From Chryseobacterium carnipullorum (GTDB lineage: Bacteria; Bacteroidota; Bacteroidia; Flavobacteriales; Weeksellaceae), in assembly GCF_900142785.1 (NCBI RefSeq), contig NZ_FRCD01000001.1, positions 186,001-250,000 on the forward strand: a stretch of DNA of 64,000 nt, given 5' to 3'. The position numbers and the translations under genes are program-made. The stretch's first letter is position 1. Every line of letters starts with the position of its first letter. Positions 9,733 to 18,726 of the stretch are shown in pieces. The notes beneath the pieces are model-generated. The model did no database searches. It was not told the DNA's origin and was given only the letters and a program-made list of their open reading frames with translations.

Positions 9733-10251
9733 TTATACAGATTGGGTATTATCATCATGCCAGTTTCCCTGAACTTTCATCACCTGCTCGATCACGTCCC
9801 GTACTGCACCACTTCCCCCTTTTTTGGTCGAAATGTAATCGGATATCCCTTTTACTTCAGGAACGGCATTTTCGGGGCATGCCGCAATGGCAGAATTTTC
9901 CATGATATGGATATCCGGCAGATCATCTCCCATCGTCAGAATCTCTTCATTTTTAAGATTGTACTTCTTCTTGAAGTCTTCAAAATCAGCCATCTTATTG
10001 TGTGATTTTGCATAATAGTCACTGATTCCAAGATAATTGATTCTGTGTTTTACCATATCATCGTTTCCGCCGGTAATGACCCCTATTAAATACTTGTTTT
10101 TTAAGGCTTTTACTACTGCATATCCGTCCAGGACATTCATGACCCTGCACATATTTCCGCCAGACATCAGATAAACGCTTCCATCGGTAAAAACACCGTC
10201 CACATCAAATACAAATGCCTTAATATCTTTTAATTTCTCTTTATAACTCAT
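9733..10251 (-). CDS. KdsC-like HAD phosphatase (probable KDO-8-phosphate phosphatase)
   Basis: A 172-residue C0-type HAD hydrolase. Motif I is FVFDVDGVFTDGSVY near residues 13-27, giving the nucleophile Asp and the second Asp, and motif IV is GDDLPDI near residue 107. There is no large cap domain, as in the tetrameric KdsC family that releases phosphate from 3-deoxy-D-manno-octulosonate 8-phosphate during lipopolysaccharide inner-core synthesis. A sialic-acid or other ulosonate phosphatase role cannot be excluded. Its start overlaps the end of the DUF2520 gene by 11 bases, so the two are almost certainly one transcript. Confidence 0.85.
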   Translation of the reverse strand: MSYKEKLKDIKAFVFDVDGVFTDGSVYLMSGGNMCRVMNVLDGYAVVKALKNKYLIGVITGGNDDMVKHRINYLGISDYYAKSHNKMADFEDFKKKYNLKNEEILTMGDDLPDIHIMENSAIAACPENAVPEVKGISDYISTKKGGSGAVRDVIEQVMKVQGNWHDDNTQSV

Positions 10252-10990
10252 ACATTTTTTGAATAGAATGATTCATTGTCTTGTAAATCTTAAGACTTTC
10301 GTCTTTTAATAGCTGCTCGTGTAATTCCAGAACTCTCACATCATTTCTTACTGCCGGTCCCGTTTGTGCCTCCTTAGGTTCAATTTCATGAATCTTTTTC
10401 ACCGTTTCATCAATGAGCGGCAAAAAATAATCAAACGGAATTTCTTGCGAATCAGAAACTTCTTTGGCTCTTGCGAAAAGGTGATTCACAAAATTACAGG
10501 CAAAAACGGCTGTAAGATGAATGTATTTTCTCTTTTCATGGCTGCTCTCCATTACGTTATCAGAAATTTGGGAAGCAAGGTCAAAAAGAAGTTGTTGGTC
10601 CTTTTCATTTTCTGTTTCAATAAAAAATGGAATCTTTTTATACTCCAGTTCTTTTGATTTTGAAAAAGTCTGCAAAGGATAAAAACTTGATTTTCTGTAG
10701 GGTCCTGATAAGACTTCTTTAGGCAAAGATCCTGAAGTGTGGGCAACAAGACAGTCTTTTTTAGTAATCATTTTAGAAACATTTTCCACCGAATTGTCAC
10801 TGACGCAGATGATGTAAAGGTCTGCCTCTTCAAGGTGCTCCGTAGAATAAGGAACTTTCAGCTCTTCAGAAATTTTCTCCAGTTCGACAGCGTTCCTCCC
10901 AAAAATCTGCATTAATGGAGTGTTCTTCAGACTAAAAGCTTTTGCCATATGGTAGGCCACATTTCCTGAACCTATAATTACAATTTGCAT
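10241..10990 (-). CDS. Rossmann-like and DUF2520 domain-containing protein
   Basis: A 249-residue protein with an N-terminal NAD(P)-binding Rossmann fold (MQIVIIGSGNVAYHMAKAF) and a C-terminal helical DUF2520 domain. The architecture is that of 6-phosphogluconate-dehydrogenase-like and pyrroline-5-carboxylate-reductase-like oxidoreductases; VAHTSGSLPKEVL is the conserved middle segment. The substrate is unknown. It is the first gene of the minus-strand set DUF2520, KdsC-like, maf. The 189-base gap to the divergent sigma-factor gene must hold promoters for both directions. Confidence 0.85.
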   Translation of the reverse strand: MQIVIIGSGNVAYHMAKAFSLKNTPLMQIFGRNAVELEKISEELKVPYSTEHLEEADLYIICVSDNSVENVSKMITKKDCLVAHTSGSLPKEVLSGPYRKSSFYPLQTFSKSKELEYKKIPFFIETENEKDQQLLFDLASQISDNVMESSHEKRKYIHLTAVFACNFVNHLFARAKEVSDSQEIPFDYFLPLIDETVKKIHEIEPKEAQTGPAVRNDVRVLELHEQLLKDESLKIYKTMNHSIQKMYEL

Positions 10991-11179
10991 CTAACAAATA
11001 TAAGATTTTAAAGGAAGATGGAAACATTAGGGTAGAAGTTTGTCATGAATCTTCCTTTCAGCCGTTGCTTATTGCTTAGCGCGTAACGATCTGATATTAT
11101 TTTAAATATTTGGACTGAAAATTGAATAAGTAATTTAACTTTCAGCTATTTTTGTCATCCAAAACAGTGAAAGCATCTT

Positions 11180-11731
11180 ATGAAGATTAAGGACGCGGAA
11201 ATTATTTCGTTGATGCAAAATCCACGGACCCTGGAAAAAGGGGTACGGGCCTTGATGGATGCTTATCAAAGCAGATTGTACTGGCATATCAGAAGGATTA
11301 TTGTGGATGGAGACCTTGCCCAGGATACCCTGCAGGAGACTTTTATCAAAGCCTATCAGAATTTTCACCAGTTCAAAAATGATAGCCAGCTGTACACCTG
11401 GCTTTACAGGATCGCTACCAACGAAGCGCTGCAGCAGGTCAATAAGATGAAGAAAATGCAGAAAACGGATGAAGATCCGGAGTATTATATGCAGAATCTG
11501 GTGGCCGACAATACAGAAGGAGATGCAGAAGAAATACAGCTGCTGCTCCAGAACGCCATACAAAGCCTGCCCGAAAAGCAGAAACTGGTATTTATGATGC
11601 GGTATTATGATGATTTGCCTTACGAAGAGATATCAAAAATTGTGGATATGTCTGTAGGGACTTTAAAAACAAATTACCATTATGCCAAACAGAAAATAGA
11701 AGAGTATATAAAAGAAAATTACGAGAGATAA
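11180..11731 (+). CDS. ECF-type RNA polymerase sigma factor
   Basis: A 183-residue sigma-70 family factor with only regions 2 and 4. Region 2 is visible as YWHIRRIIVDGDLAQDTLQETFIKAYQNFHQF and YTWLYRIATNEALQQ (about residues 30-95), and region 4 as LPEKQKLVFMMRYYDDLPYEEISKIVDMSVGTLKTNYHYAKQKI (about residues 133-176), a helix-turn-helix. Extracytoplasmic-function sigma factors direct stress or envelope regulons and are usually held by a membrane anti-sigma factor. The next gene, 18 bases downstream, encodes a single-span membrane protein that suits that role. Confidence 0.92.
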   Translation: MKIKDAEIISLMQNPRTLEKGVRALMDAYQSRLYWHIRRIIVDGDLAQDTLQETFIKAYQNFHQFKNDSQLYTWLYRIATNEALQQVNKMKKMQKTDEDPEYYMQNLVADNTEGDAEEIQLLLQNAIQSLPEKQKLVFMMRYYDDLPYEEISKIVDMSVGTLKTNYHYAKQKIEEYIKENYER

Positions 11732-11749
11732 TTTTTTGACCCAACAAAG

Positions 11750-12283
11750 ATGAAAGAGTTCGACATAGAAAAACTAGAACGAAAAAATATTTACAAGGTT
11801 CCGGATGATTTATTTGCCAATATCCAGAGCAATGTAATGAACGAAGTGAAAGCGAATAAGAAAGCACCGGTTTTTAAACTCAACTGGATGTATGCTGCTG
11901 CGGCATCACTGGCTTTACTGTTCGGAATTACTTATGTTTTTAATTCTGATAACGATTCTGCTAAGGATAGGTTGAATTCAAGAACATATGCGGTTAATGA
12001 AAAACAGCCGAAAACAGAAAGCGAGCGTGCTTATGAAACGCTGGAGGCCGATTTAACTTCTGTTGAAAATAACAATCAAAAAGTTAGCAACCAGAGCAGT
12101 AAAACAGTTTCCTATGCTTCAAAAACAGAAAATGAGAAGGCAGCTGCGCCCCAACCGGTAAAAGCGGCCACTAAAAAAGAAGAAACTAAAATGAATGAAT
12201 ACCTGGATTCCTTTTCTAATTCTGAAATATCAGAACTGGCAAGCAACTCAACCCAGGACGTTTATTTAGATCTATATAATTAA
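11750..12283 (+). CDS. Single-span membrane protein, candidate anti-sigma factor
   Basis: A 177-residue protein with a roughly 45-residue cytoplasmic N-terminus (MKEFDIEKLERKNIYKVPDD), one transmembrane segment at about residues 46-66 (LNWMYAAAASLALLFGITYVF) and a polar, low-complexity extracytoplasmic tail rich in Lys, Ser and Glu. I recognise no catalytic domain. Size, topology and position 18 bases after an ECF sigma gene match flavobacterial anti-sigma-like partners, so that role is inferred from context. The C-terminal motif MNEYLDSFSNSEISELAS looks conserved rather than linker-like. Confidence 0.7.
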   Translation: MKEFDIEKLERKNIYKVPDDLFANIQSNVMNEVKANKKAPVFKLNWMYAAAASLALLFGITYVFNSDNDSAKDRLNSRTYAVNEKQPKTESERAYETLEADLTSVENNNQKVSNQSSKTVSYASKTENEKAAAPQPVKAATKKEETKMNEYLDSFSNSEISELASNSTQDVYLDLYN

Positions 12284-12288
12284 GAAAG

Positions 12289-12810
12289 ATGAAAAAGATA
12301 TTATTTACGCTTTTTATTATGTATGGTTTTGGTCTGAATGCACAAAATGCCCAGACTTCAGACTATGACTGGAAAAAGATGGATCCTAAACAAAGAAAGG
12401 AGGTAATAAACAATCTTTCTCCGGAAGAAAGAAAAGAGCTTCTCAAGAAATTCAGAAATAATATGGTGCTGGAAAATTTAGAAATAGATGCCAGCGATAA
12501 AACAGAATTTACACAGCTGTATAATGAGTATCTTGAGAACCAGAAACAAATAAAAGGCCAGTTTAATCCTAATTTCAATCCTGAAACTTTATCTGATGAT
12601 GAAGCGAAGGCAAAGCTTCAGCAAAGTTTTGAAGTAGGGCAGAAGCTGCTGGATAACCGAAAAAAATACGCTGATAAAATGCAGCAGGTGATTCCTTGTC
12701 AAAAAGTATTGAAACTATTCCAGTCTGAGGGAATGATGAGAGATAAAATGAATGAAAGAAAACCTCACAGCGGACACGATACGACAACAAGGCCCAAACA
12801 GAACCCATAA
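12289..12810 (+). CDS. Secreted helical protein of the sigma-factor operon (CpxP/Spy-like layout)
   Basis: A 173-residue protein with a signal peptide (MKKILFTLFIMYGFGLNAQNAQ) and then a charged, predominantly helical body with repeated LSPEERKELLKKFRNN and LDNRKKYADKMQQVIPCQKVLKLFQSE segments. The layout resembles periplasmic CpxP/Spy-like helical-hairpin proteins that accompany envelope-stress sigma factors, but I see no definite LTxxQ motif, so this is a weak analogy. It starts 5 bases after the anti-sigma-like gene. The C-terminal tail is rich in His, Lys and Arg. Confidence 0.65.
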   Translation: MKKILFTLFIMYGFGLNAQNAQTSDYDWKKMDPKQRKEVINNLSPEERKELLKKFRNNMVLENLEIDASDKTEFTQLYNEYLENQKQIKGQFNPNFNPETLSDDEAKAKLQQSFEVGQKLLDNRKKYADKMQQVIPCQKVLKLFQSEGMMRDKMNERKPHSGHDTTTRPKQNP

Positions 12811-12832
12811 TAGTTTATTTTTTTAATGTTGG

Positions 12833-12865
12833 ACGGCTCTTACAAATTTTTTTTGTGAGAGCCGT
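12833..12865 (+). terminator. Hairpin terminator of the sigma-factor operon
   Basis: A 14-bp stem with one G-U pair: ACGGCTCTTACAAA (12833-12846) pairs with TTTGTGAGAGCCGT (12852-12865) around five T. The following T run is short, so termination strength is uncertain. Confidence 0.7.
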
Positions 12866-12907
12866 TTAGTATGTATGAATTGCTATTTTTGCGCAAAAAA
12901 ATATCTA

Positions 12908-13924
12908 ATGAGAAAACTGATGCAGCTGGCATTTATTTTTGTGGCTATTATCGCTTTTGCACAGACAAAAGAAGTCATAAAATTCAGAGGGAACATTTTG
13001 AATTATAGTGAAAACCCTTATGCTTTTTTCAAAGTAATCGATCAGAGAGAGGATAAGCAGATCGGAACACTGCCTTTTGGCGACCAAAAGGAAATGAAGG
13101 AAATTGTTTTTCCTTCTACACCGGATGCTGATTTTAGTGCCTGGTATTTAAAAAGCAATCAACCGGGTAAATTAACTGATTTTGTTTTGGTTTTAAAAAA
13201 ACTGAAACTTTCAACAGGAGAATCTGATGGTAAGAAGAAAGAAGGAAAGATGGATTTTTCTGCTCAGACCTTTGCTAAAACCGGAGACAAATATCAATTT
13301 TTATATAAAAAGGATACCGTGTTTACCTTTTATGATCAGGAAGTTTCCGAACTGATGGTGAAAAATATTCCGACCATTTTTTCCGTATTCATCAAAAAAT
13401 CATATTCATTGAATCCTACCGGAAATTTAGTTTCATTAAATGATCTGGCAGATTACAACAGTCTTGTAAAAAACAATTATCCTGCTTTGAAAGAAACCCC
13501 GTTAAAAGATGGAATCTATCTGGATTATCTTTCTTTCTTCAACCAAACCCCTGAAAAGGGAGACTACGCGCTTGAAATTAATAATAAAGGAGACGTTACA
13601 AAAGCTGTGAAAGAGGAAAACGGAAAAAAGACTAAGATTCCTGCTTACAAAATGTTTGCATACGTAGAGAAAGGGAAGGCCCATAAATCAACGTTCTCCG
13701 GATTTATGGATCTTGATAAAGATGAAAACGGGTTTTATCTTTTAGCCAACCGCGGCCACCTTTTTCCTGTACAATCCAACAGTGCTTACGGAATGTTCGG
13801 CCTTATTGGGGGAGTTGCAGGAGTCATTGAGCAGGGAGCAAGACAGAAGAAAATGAAGAGTGGAGACGCGGGAAAAGTATACATTGACCCATTGACCGGA
13901 GAATATGACTTTTCTGAAGAATAA
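12908..13924 (+). CDS. Secreted protein of unknown function, first of a tandem paralogous pair
   Basis: A 338-residue protein with a signal peptide ending near AFAQ (residue 18). I choose the ATG at 12908 because the signal peptide begins there; an upstream in-frame ATG at 12875 adds residues without similarity. The body is mixed alpha/beta with a glycine-rich hydrophobic segment near residue 300 (MFGLIGGVAGVIEQGA) and the C-terminal signature VYIDPLTGEYDF. The next gene shares the same plan: a KDGIYLDYLSFF-type block, a YVEKGKA block, a glycine-rich segment and the VYID-LTG tail, so the two arose by tandem duplication. I cannot assign a function. Confidence 0.7.
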   Translation: MRKLMQLAFIFVAIIAFAQTKEVIKFRGNILNYSENPYAFFKVIDQREDKQIGTLPFGDQKEMKEIVFPSTPDADFSAWYLKSNQPGKLTDFVLVLKKLKLSTGESDGKKKEGKMDFSAQTFAKTGDKYQFLYKKDTVFTFYDQEVSELMVKNIPTIFSVFIKKSYSLNPTGNLVSLNDLADYNSLVKNNYPALKETPLKDGIYLDYLSFFNQTPEKGDYALEINNKGDVTKAVKEENGKKTKIPAYKMFAYVEKGKAHKSTFSGFMDLDKDENGFYLLANRGHLFPVQSNSAYGMFGLIGGVAGVIEQGARQKKMKSGDAGKVYIDPLTGEYDFSEE

Positions 13925-14004
13925 AAATATATTGAATGCAATGGGGATCTAAAGAGAGATGGATTGTTTCTATTTTTATCTGTACAACGTATAAAAAAAA
14001 CAAA

Positions 14005-15009
14005 ATGAAAAAAATCATAATCTTCCTCTTACTTTCAGAGGTTTTATCTGGCCAAAAAACGGAAATAATTGAACTTAATCAGAATATTAAAGATAAAAAA
14101 GGCCTTACCAAATCTTTAACTCTCATAGATAACAGGAATGACAAAACCATTGGAACTATTACCGGTAAGAAAGGTACATCAGACATAAAGTTTGCTGATG
14201 AAGATTTAAAAAATCATGTGGAAACCTGGTTTGCTGATGATAATAAGGTAAAAGGAAATAATGATATCACCATGCTTTTAGAAGAAGTGAAGATCAGTAG
14301 CTTTCAAAATACGGGGCTGGCAAAAGTAAAAATTAAAGTAAGCAGCTTCATCAATAGAAGCGGCAAATATTTCTTTATCAACCGATACTACAATACGTTA
14401 AGTTTTAATTCGAAACTTACACCCAATATCCCCAGAGAAGTTTCTTCATCTATTTCAGATGTCCTGTCTTCTTTTATTAATGAATCTTATTCCCATACTG
14501 TTTTAAGTACACCTATTCTTGAATCTGAACTCAAGGATTATGAAACCATACTGGAGAAAAACATGAAATTTATTACGTCTCCTGAACTTGTGAATGGAGT
14601 GTATAAAGATTTCAAATCTTTTTCAGAGCAAAAACCACAAAAAGAATATTACATAGGAAAGAATAAAAAAGGGAAAGTAATCGGGGTGAAAGATCAAAAT
14701 GATCTTCTTGTTTTAACTGAAGAAATGTACGGATATGTTGAAGACGGGAAAGCATACCGATCCACACCTGTTGGTTTTTTAGAAATAAATAAAGATGATA
14801 AGGGATATTATATTGTTTCTTCCAGACTTGAACTATATCCGAAAAACAACAACTCAGGAGCTATGATTGGAGCTATGACAGGAGGAATAGCAGGTGGGCT
14901 AATCGGAGCAGCAATTGATTCCGGATCAAAAACGGATAGAAATGCGAACACGACTTTATCCCATGTTTATATAGACTCTTTAACAGGCGCTTACATCTTT
15001 GAAAAATAA
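14005..15009 (+). CDS. Secreted protein of unknown function, second of the tandem pair
   Basis: A 334-residue paralogue of the preceding gene with its own signal peptide (MKKIIIFLLLSEVLSGQK). I start it at the ATG at 14005; the frame is open to 13936, but the extension is not signal-like. Shared landmarks are NGVYKDFKSFSEQKP (first protein: DGIYLDYLSFFNQTP), YGYVEDGKAYRSTPVGFLEIN, a glycine-zipper-like segment MIGAMTGGIAGGLIGAAID near residue 290, and VYIDSLTGAYIF at the C-terminus. The glycine zipper suggests membrane association or oligomerisation, which is inference. Overall divergence between the copies is high, so the duplication is old. Confidence 0.7.
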   Translation: MKKIIIFLLLSEVLSGQKTEIIELNQNIKDKKGLTKSLTLIDNRNDKTIGTITGKKGTSDIKFADEDLKNHVETWFADDNKVKGNNDITMLLEEVKISSFQNTGLAKVKIKVSSFINRSGKYFFINRYYNTLSFNSKLTPNIPREVSSSISDVLSSFINESYSHTVLSTPILESELKDYETILEKNMKFITSPELVNGVYKDFKSFSEQKPQKEYYIGKNKKGKVIGVKDQNDLLVLTEEMYGYVEDGKAYRSTPVGFLEINKDDKGYYIVSSRLELYPKNNNSGAMIGAMTGGIAGGLIGAAIDSGSKTDRNANTTLSHVYIDSLTGAYIFEK

Positions 15010-15080
15010 ATTGTACCCTGAAAATTAAAGAGAGGAATTGTCTCGCTTTTTTTTATCTTTGCAAATTACAAAGTTCTTAA

Positions 15081-16877
15081 ATGAAAAACATACGAAATTT
15101 TTGCATAATCGCTCATATTGACCACGGTAAAAGTACTCTGGCAGACCGTCTTTTGGAGTATACCAATACAGTTACTCAAAGAGAACTGCAGTCTCAGACC
15201 CTGGATGATATGGATTTGGAGAAAGAACGTGGGATCACCATTAAGTCTCACGCCATCCAGATGGATTATGAATATAAAGGAGAAAAATATATCTTAAATC
15301 TTATCGATACACCGGGACACGTAGACTTTTCTTACGAAGTTTCCCGTTCTATCGCAGCCTGTGAAGGAGCACTTCTTATTGTAGACGCTGCACAGAGTAT
15401 CCAGGCACAGACCATCAGTAACCTTTATTTAGCATTAGAAAACGATTTGGAAATTATTCCAATTCTGAATAAAATAGATCTTCCGTCTGCCAACCCTGAA
15501 GAAGTGACCGACGAAATTATGGGACTTTTGGGTTGCAAGTATGAAGATGTTCTTAGAGTTTCCGGAAAAACAGGAGAGGGAGTGCATGATTTGCTTGAGC
15601 AGATCGTGAATAGAATTCCACCTCCGGTTGGAGATCCTGATGCCCCATTACAGGCTTTAATCTTTGACTCTGTTTACAACCCGTTCAGAGGAATTGAAGC
15701 CTATTTTAAAGTCGTCAACGGAAGTATTTCTAAAAACGAAAAAATTAAATTCTTCGCGACCGGAAAAGAATACGGTGCTGACGAAGTAGGAACATTAAAA
15801 TTAAAGCAGGTTCCTAAGAAATCCATTCACTGTGGAGATGTAGGATACATTATTTCAGGAATCAAAGATGCAAGAGAAGTAAAAGTAGGAGATACCATCA
15901 CCTCTTTTGTGAATCCTGCTTCCGCTGCCATTGATGGTTTTGAAGAAGTAAAGCCAATGGTTTTTGCCGGAATTTATCCTATAGAATCAGAAGACTTTGA
16001 AGAATTAAGATTCTCACTTGAAAAATTAAGATTAAATGATGCTTCCCTGGTTTTCGAACCGGAAAGTTCAGCTGCTTTAGGTTTCGGATTCCGTTGCGGA
16101 TTCTTGGGAATGCTTCACATGGAAATCGTTCAGGAGCGTCTTGACAGAGAATTTAATATGGACGTTATTACTACGGTACCCAACGTTTCGTACCATGGAT
16201 ATTCTAAAAAGGATCCTGAAACAGCAATTCTGATCAACAACCCATCAGAAATGATTGATCCCAATCTTTTAGATAGAGTTGAAGAACCATACATTAAAGC
16301 GTCTATTATTACTAAATCTGATTTTGTTGGTGCTGTAATGACCCTTTGTATTGAAAAAAGAGGAGAGATCGTTAACCAGAGTTATTTAACGGCAGACAGA
16401 GTAGAATTAACATTCAATATGCCTTTGGCAGAAGTTGTTTTTGACTTCTATGACCGTCTGAAATCTATTTCTAAGGGATATGCATCTTTCGATTATTCTC
16501 CAATAGGAATGCGTTCTTCCAAATTGGTTAAAATGGATATTCTGATCAATGGAGATATGGTAGATGCCCTTTCTTCACTGATTCACGACAGTAATGCCTA
16601 TTATATCGGTAAAAAGATGTGTGAGAAACTTCGTGAGCTGATTCCTAGACAGCAGTTTGATATTGCTGTTCAGGCCGCTTTGGGAGCGAAAGTTATTGCC
16701 AGAGAAACCATTAAAGCTTTAAGAAAAGATGTTACCGCAAAATGTTACGGTGGAGATATCTCCAGAAAACGTAAGCTTCTTGAAAAGCAGAAAGAGGGTA
16801 AAAAGAAAATGAAGCAGATTGGTAGAGTAGAAGTACCGCAATCCGCATTCATGGCAGTATTAAAACTAAACGATTAA
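15081..16877 (+). CDS. lepA: Elongation factor 4 (LepA), ribosome back-translocating GTPase
   Basis: 598 residues, the usual length. The GTPase domain shows [15 protein letters not shown] (G1), the G2 region [24 protein letters not shown] (G3) and NKIDLPSA (G4); EF-G-like domains II and III follow, and the C-terminus carries the LepA-specific domain ending [39 protein letters not shown]4 binds ribosomes and is implicated in translation under stress and in ribosome assembly. A flavobacterial -7 box TATCTTTG lies at 15054-15061, 19 bases before the ATG. A strong hairpin terminator follows. Confidence 0.97.
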   Translation: MKNIRNFCIIAHIDHGKSTLADRLLEYTNTVTQRELQSQTLDDMDLEKERGITIKSHAIQMDYEYKGEKYILNLIDTPGHVDFSYEVSRSIAACEGALLIVDAAQSIQAQTISNLYLALENDLEIIPILNKIDLPSANPEEVTDEIMGLLGCKYEDVLRVSGKTGEGVHDLLEQIVNRIPPPVGDPDAPLQALIFDSVYNPFRGIEAYFKVVNGSISKNEKIKFFATGKEYGADEVGTLKLKQVPKKSIHCGDVGYIISGIKDAREVKVGDTITSFVNPASAAIDGFEEVKPMVFAGIYPIESEDFEELRFSLEKLRLNDASLVFEPESSAALGFGFRCGFLGMLHMEIVQERLDREFNMDVITTVPNVSYHGYSKKDPETAILINNPSEMIDPNLLDRVEEPYIKASIITKSDFVGAVMTLCIEKRGEIVNQSYLTADRVELTFNMPLAEVVFDFYDRLKSISKGYASFDYSPIGMRSSKLVKMDILINGDMVDALSSLIHDSNAYYIGKKMCEKLRELIPRQQFDIAVQAALGAKVIARETIKALRKDVTAKCYGGDISRKRKLLEKQKEGKKKMKQIGRVEVPQSAFMAVLKLND

Positions 16878-16882
16878 TATAA

Positions 16883-16912
16883 AAAAGACCGGTAAGAAAT
16901 TACCGGTCTTTT
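16883..16912 (+). terminator. Hairpin terminator of lepA
   Basis: A perfect 13-bp stem, AAAAGACCGGTAA with TTACCGGTCTTTT, GAAA loop, followed by a T-rich tract. The arms' A/T runs may also serve the convergent small gene that ends at 16919. Confidence 0.9.
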
Positions 16913-16918
16913 ATTTTT

Positions 16919-17128
16919 TTAGAAAGTTCGCTGCTTCTCCGTCAGATTGGCCTGGATTACCAAAGCACCGAGTCCCAGAATGACTTCAGCGATGCCTAAT
17001 GTTCTTATCAGATTGATCCCGCATACGAGACATTCAGGTTCCGGGAAAGGCTTTTTCCCTACGACAATGATCAATACTCCTCCTATGATAATAATGACCA
17101 CGATAAAGGCTCTTAATAATGTTTTCAT
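16919..17128 (-). CDS. Small two-helix membrane protein, unknown function
   Basis: A 69-residue protein with a hydrophobic N-terminal helix (residues 4-24, LLRAFIVVIIIIGGVLIIVVG), a short loop with PECLVC, and a second hydrophobic helix (IAEVILGLGALVIQ). I recognise no family. It is small and could be questioned, but the start ATG, two clean helices and location directly before a shared terminator support it. The loop Cys pair might be a redox or metal site; this is speculative. Confidence 0.55.
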   Translation of the reverse strand: MKTLLRAFIVVIIIIGGVLIIVVGKKPFPEPECLVCGINLIRTLGIAEVILGLGALVIQANLTEKQRTF

Positions 17129-17226
17129 GATGGTATAAATTTTTATTTTCTATACCAAAGTTGAGCATATCTCTCATGATATTCTTAAGGAAAATCACTG
17201 TTTCGTACCGGAGGTTTCTCCCGTTT

Positions 17227-17859
17227 TTATTTCTTTCTGGTGAATTTTATTTCCATGGACTTATATTCCTTTCCCGTTTTGGAATCAGGACCGTACATTT
17301 CCATCGTGTGATTATTGTCATCGGTAAATACATACACTTCTCTGAAATTACATTCTTTATCAGGTCTTGCAGGATCAGCCATTGTACCTTTGAACTCAAG
17401 AGATTTTTTTGCTGCGTTCCATTCACCCTCTGCATGCATAATGCCTGTTCCCATATTGTCTATCCAGATGCTAACAAATTTTTTCCTGGCATTGTCGTAG
17501 CCCATCAGACTCATGCCTTCAAAAGGCATTCCCATAAAATTTCCTTTATAATTGCTTTGTTGATAGCGTCCTCCGAAGATCATTTTATTCGTACATTCAG
17601 AAGGATTGGTAACCGGTTTTCCTCCGGCTTCCATCCACATCGTTGATGTACCCGCCCAGTTTCCGTCATATTTTGCCAGCATTTTGTGCAGATCTCCGGG
17701 GGTGGCGTATTCCATCCAGGCTTTCGTGGCAACGGCAGAATCTACAGGTTTCCAATCTGCAGAATCAGTTTTGGATAAACTTTTTTCTGTGGCAGACTTT
17801 CCTTTCTCACAAGCCGAGAAAACAAAAGCAATTGAGAATAATAACAATAGATTTTTCAT
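17227..17859 (-). CDS. DUF1579-family lipoprotein
   Basis: A 210-residue predicted lipoprotein: the signal peptide ends in the lipobox FSAC (Cys at residue 17), then a linker and a lipocalin-like DUF1579 domain. Diagnostic pieces are PGDLHKMLAKYDGNWAGTSTMWMEAGGKP, IFGGRYQQSNYKGNFMGMPFEGMSLMGYDN and SIWIDNMGTGIMHAEGEWN. The family is widespread and uncharacterised; the beta-barrel suggests binding of a small hydrophobic ligand. It is divergent from the Nudix regulator, with 121 bases between the start codons. Confidence 0.85.
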   Translation of the reverse strand: MKNLLLLFSIAFVFSACEKGKSATEKSLSKTDSADWKPVDSAVATKAWMEYATPGDLHKMLAKYDGNWAGTSTMWMEAGGKPVTNPSECTNKMIFGGRYQQSNYKGNFMGMPFEGMSLMGYDNARKKFVSIWIDNMGTGIMHAEGEWNAAKKSLEFKGTMADPARPDKECNFREVYVFTDDNNHTMEMYGPDSKTGKEYKSMEIKFTRKK

Positions 17860-17861
17860 AA

Positions 17862-17909
17862 TTAGTTAATTTTAAGTGGGTTAATGTGAAATAAAGTTAG
17901 TTAATTTTA
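17862..17909. repeat. Pair of 13-bp direct repeats between DUF1579 and the Nudix regulator
   Basis: TTAGTTAATTTTA occurs at 17862-17874 and again at 17897-17909, 35 bases start to start, close to an integral number of helical turns. A shorter GGTTAATTG follows at 17916. The repeats lie between two divergent genes and could bind a regulator of either; the sequence is AT-rich, so chance is possible. Confidence 0.4.
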
Positions 17910-17929
17910 TTATTCGGTTAATTGTTTTT

Positions 17930-17974
17930 TTGATGTCATTTATAAAACGTATTTTTGTGTATTCATAACGCAAA
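17930..17974 (+). promoter_or_regulatory. Predicted promoter with overlapping palindromic operator for the Nudix regulator gene
   Basis: A -33 TTG at 17930-17932, a 17-base spacer and the flavobacterial -7 box TATTTTTG at 17950-17957 place transcription start about 18 bases before the ATG at 17981. The 21-nt palindrome TTTGTGT-N7-ACGCAAA at 17954-17974 overlaps the -7 box and the start point, the expected position for autorepression. Related sites occur at 18850, 18904 and 20086. Confidence 0.65.
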
Positions 17975-17980
17975 TTAATT

Positions 17981-18658
17981 ATGCAGGCTATAAAAGTTGC
18001 AGTAGACGCAGTCATTTTCGGATATTTTGATAAGCAGGACCTTCAGCTCCTTTTAATCAAAAGAAAGATCGAACCATTTAAAGGAGGCTGGGCGCTTCCC
18101 GGAGGCCTTGTTCTGGATGATGAAAACCTGGATGATGCAGTCAAAAGAGAACTGCATGAAGAAGCAGGCATAAAACCTGATTTTTTAGAGCAACTTTACA
18201 CTTTTGGTAACATAGGCCGGGATCCAAGGAACAGAGTGGTTTCTGTAGCTTATCTGGGCCTTGTGAACCCTTCTTATCATGAACTCTTTGCAGACTCAGA
18301 TGCCGAAGACGCCCAATGGTTCAGTGTGAATAAACTTCCCACCCTTGCATTTGATCATAAAACCATCATTGATATGGCGTTAAAAAGACTTCGTACCAAA
18401 ATACAGTACCAGCCGATCGGCTTTAATCTTCTCAATGAAGAATTCCCTTTTTCAGACCTAGAAAACCTTTACAGGACTATTGTCGGGCGCGAGATAGACC
18501 GCAGAAATTTCCGTAAAAAGATCATGAGCTACGAACTGCTTACTGAAACCAACAATGTAAAAAAAGAAGGGAGCGGAAGACCTGGAAAACTTTTTACATT
18601 CAACCAGGAGAAGTATGAAGAACTTGAAAAAGAAGGATTCTATTTCGAGATCAAATAA
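17981..18658 (+). CDS. NrtR-type regulator: Nudix domain plus winged helix
   Basis: A 225-residue protein with an N-terminal Nudix domain (about residues 1-140) and a C-terminal winged-helix region (about 150-225). The Nudix box is intact: it starts at the Gly of PGGLVLDDE near residue 41 and runs to RELHEEAGI, so both metal-binding Glu are present. The C-terminal part contains FDHKTIIDMALKRLRTK and RNFRKKIMSYELLTETN, typical of NrtR-family proteins, which sense ADP-ribose or related NAD metabolites and repress NAD genes. The 16-gene ADP-ribose run starts 267 bases downstream, and a shared palindrome occurs at both promoters. In some Bacteroidota, Nudix regulators control sugar genes; the neighbourhood argues for NAD/ADP-ribose here. 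Confidence 0.88.
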   Translation: MQAIKVAVDAVIFGYFDKQDLQLLLIKRKIEPFKGGWALPGGLVLDDENLDDAVKRELHEEAGIKPDFLEQLYTFGNIGRDPRNRVVSVAYLGLVNPSYHELFADSDAEDAQWFSVNKLPTLAFDHKTIIDMALKRLRTKIQYQPIGFNLLNEEFPFSDLENLYRTIVGREIDRRNFRKKIMSYELLTETNNVKKEGSGRPGKLFTFNQEKYEELEKEGFYFEIK

Positions 18659-18726
18659 CTTCCCATTCCATGACATATTCTGTATAAATTTACATCAAAA
18701 ATCTCTTGTTTTCCTGTTTAAATCAA

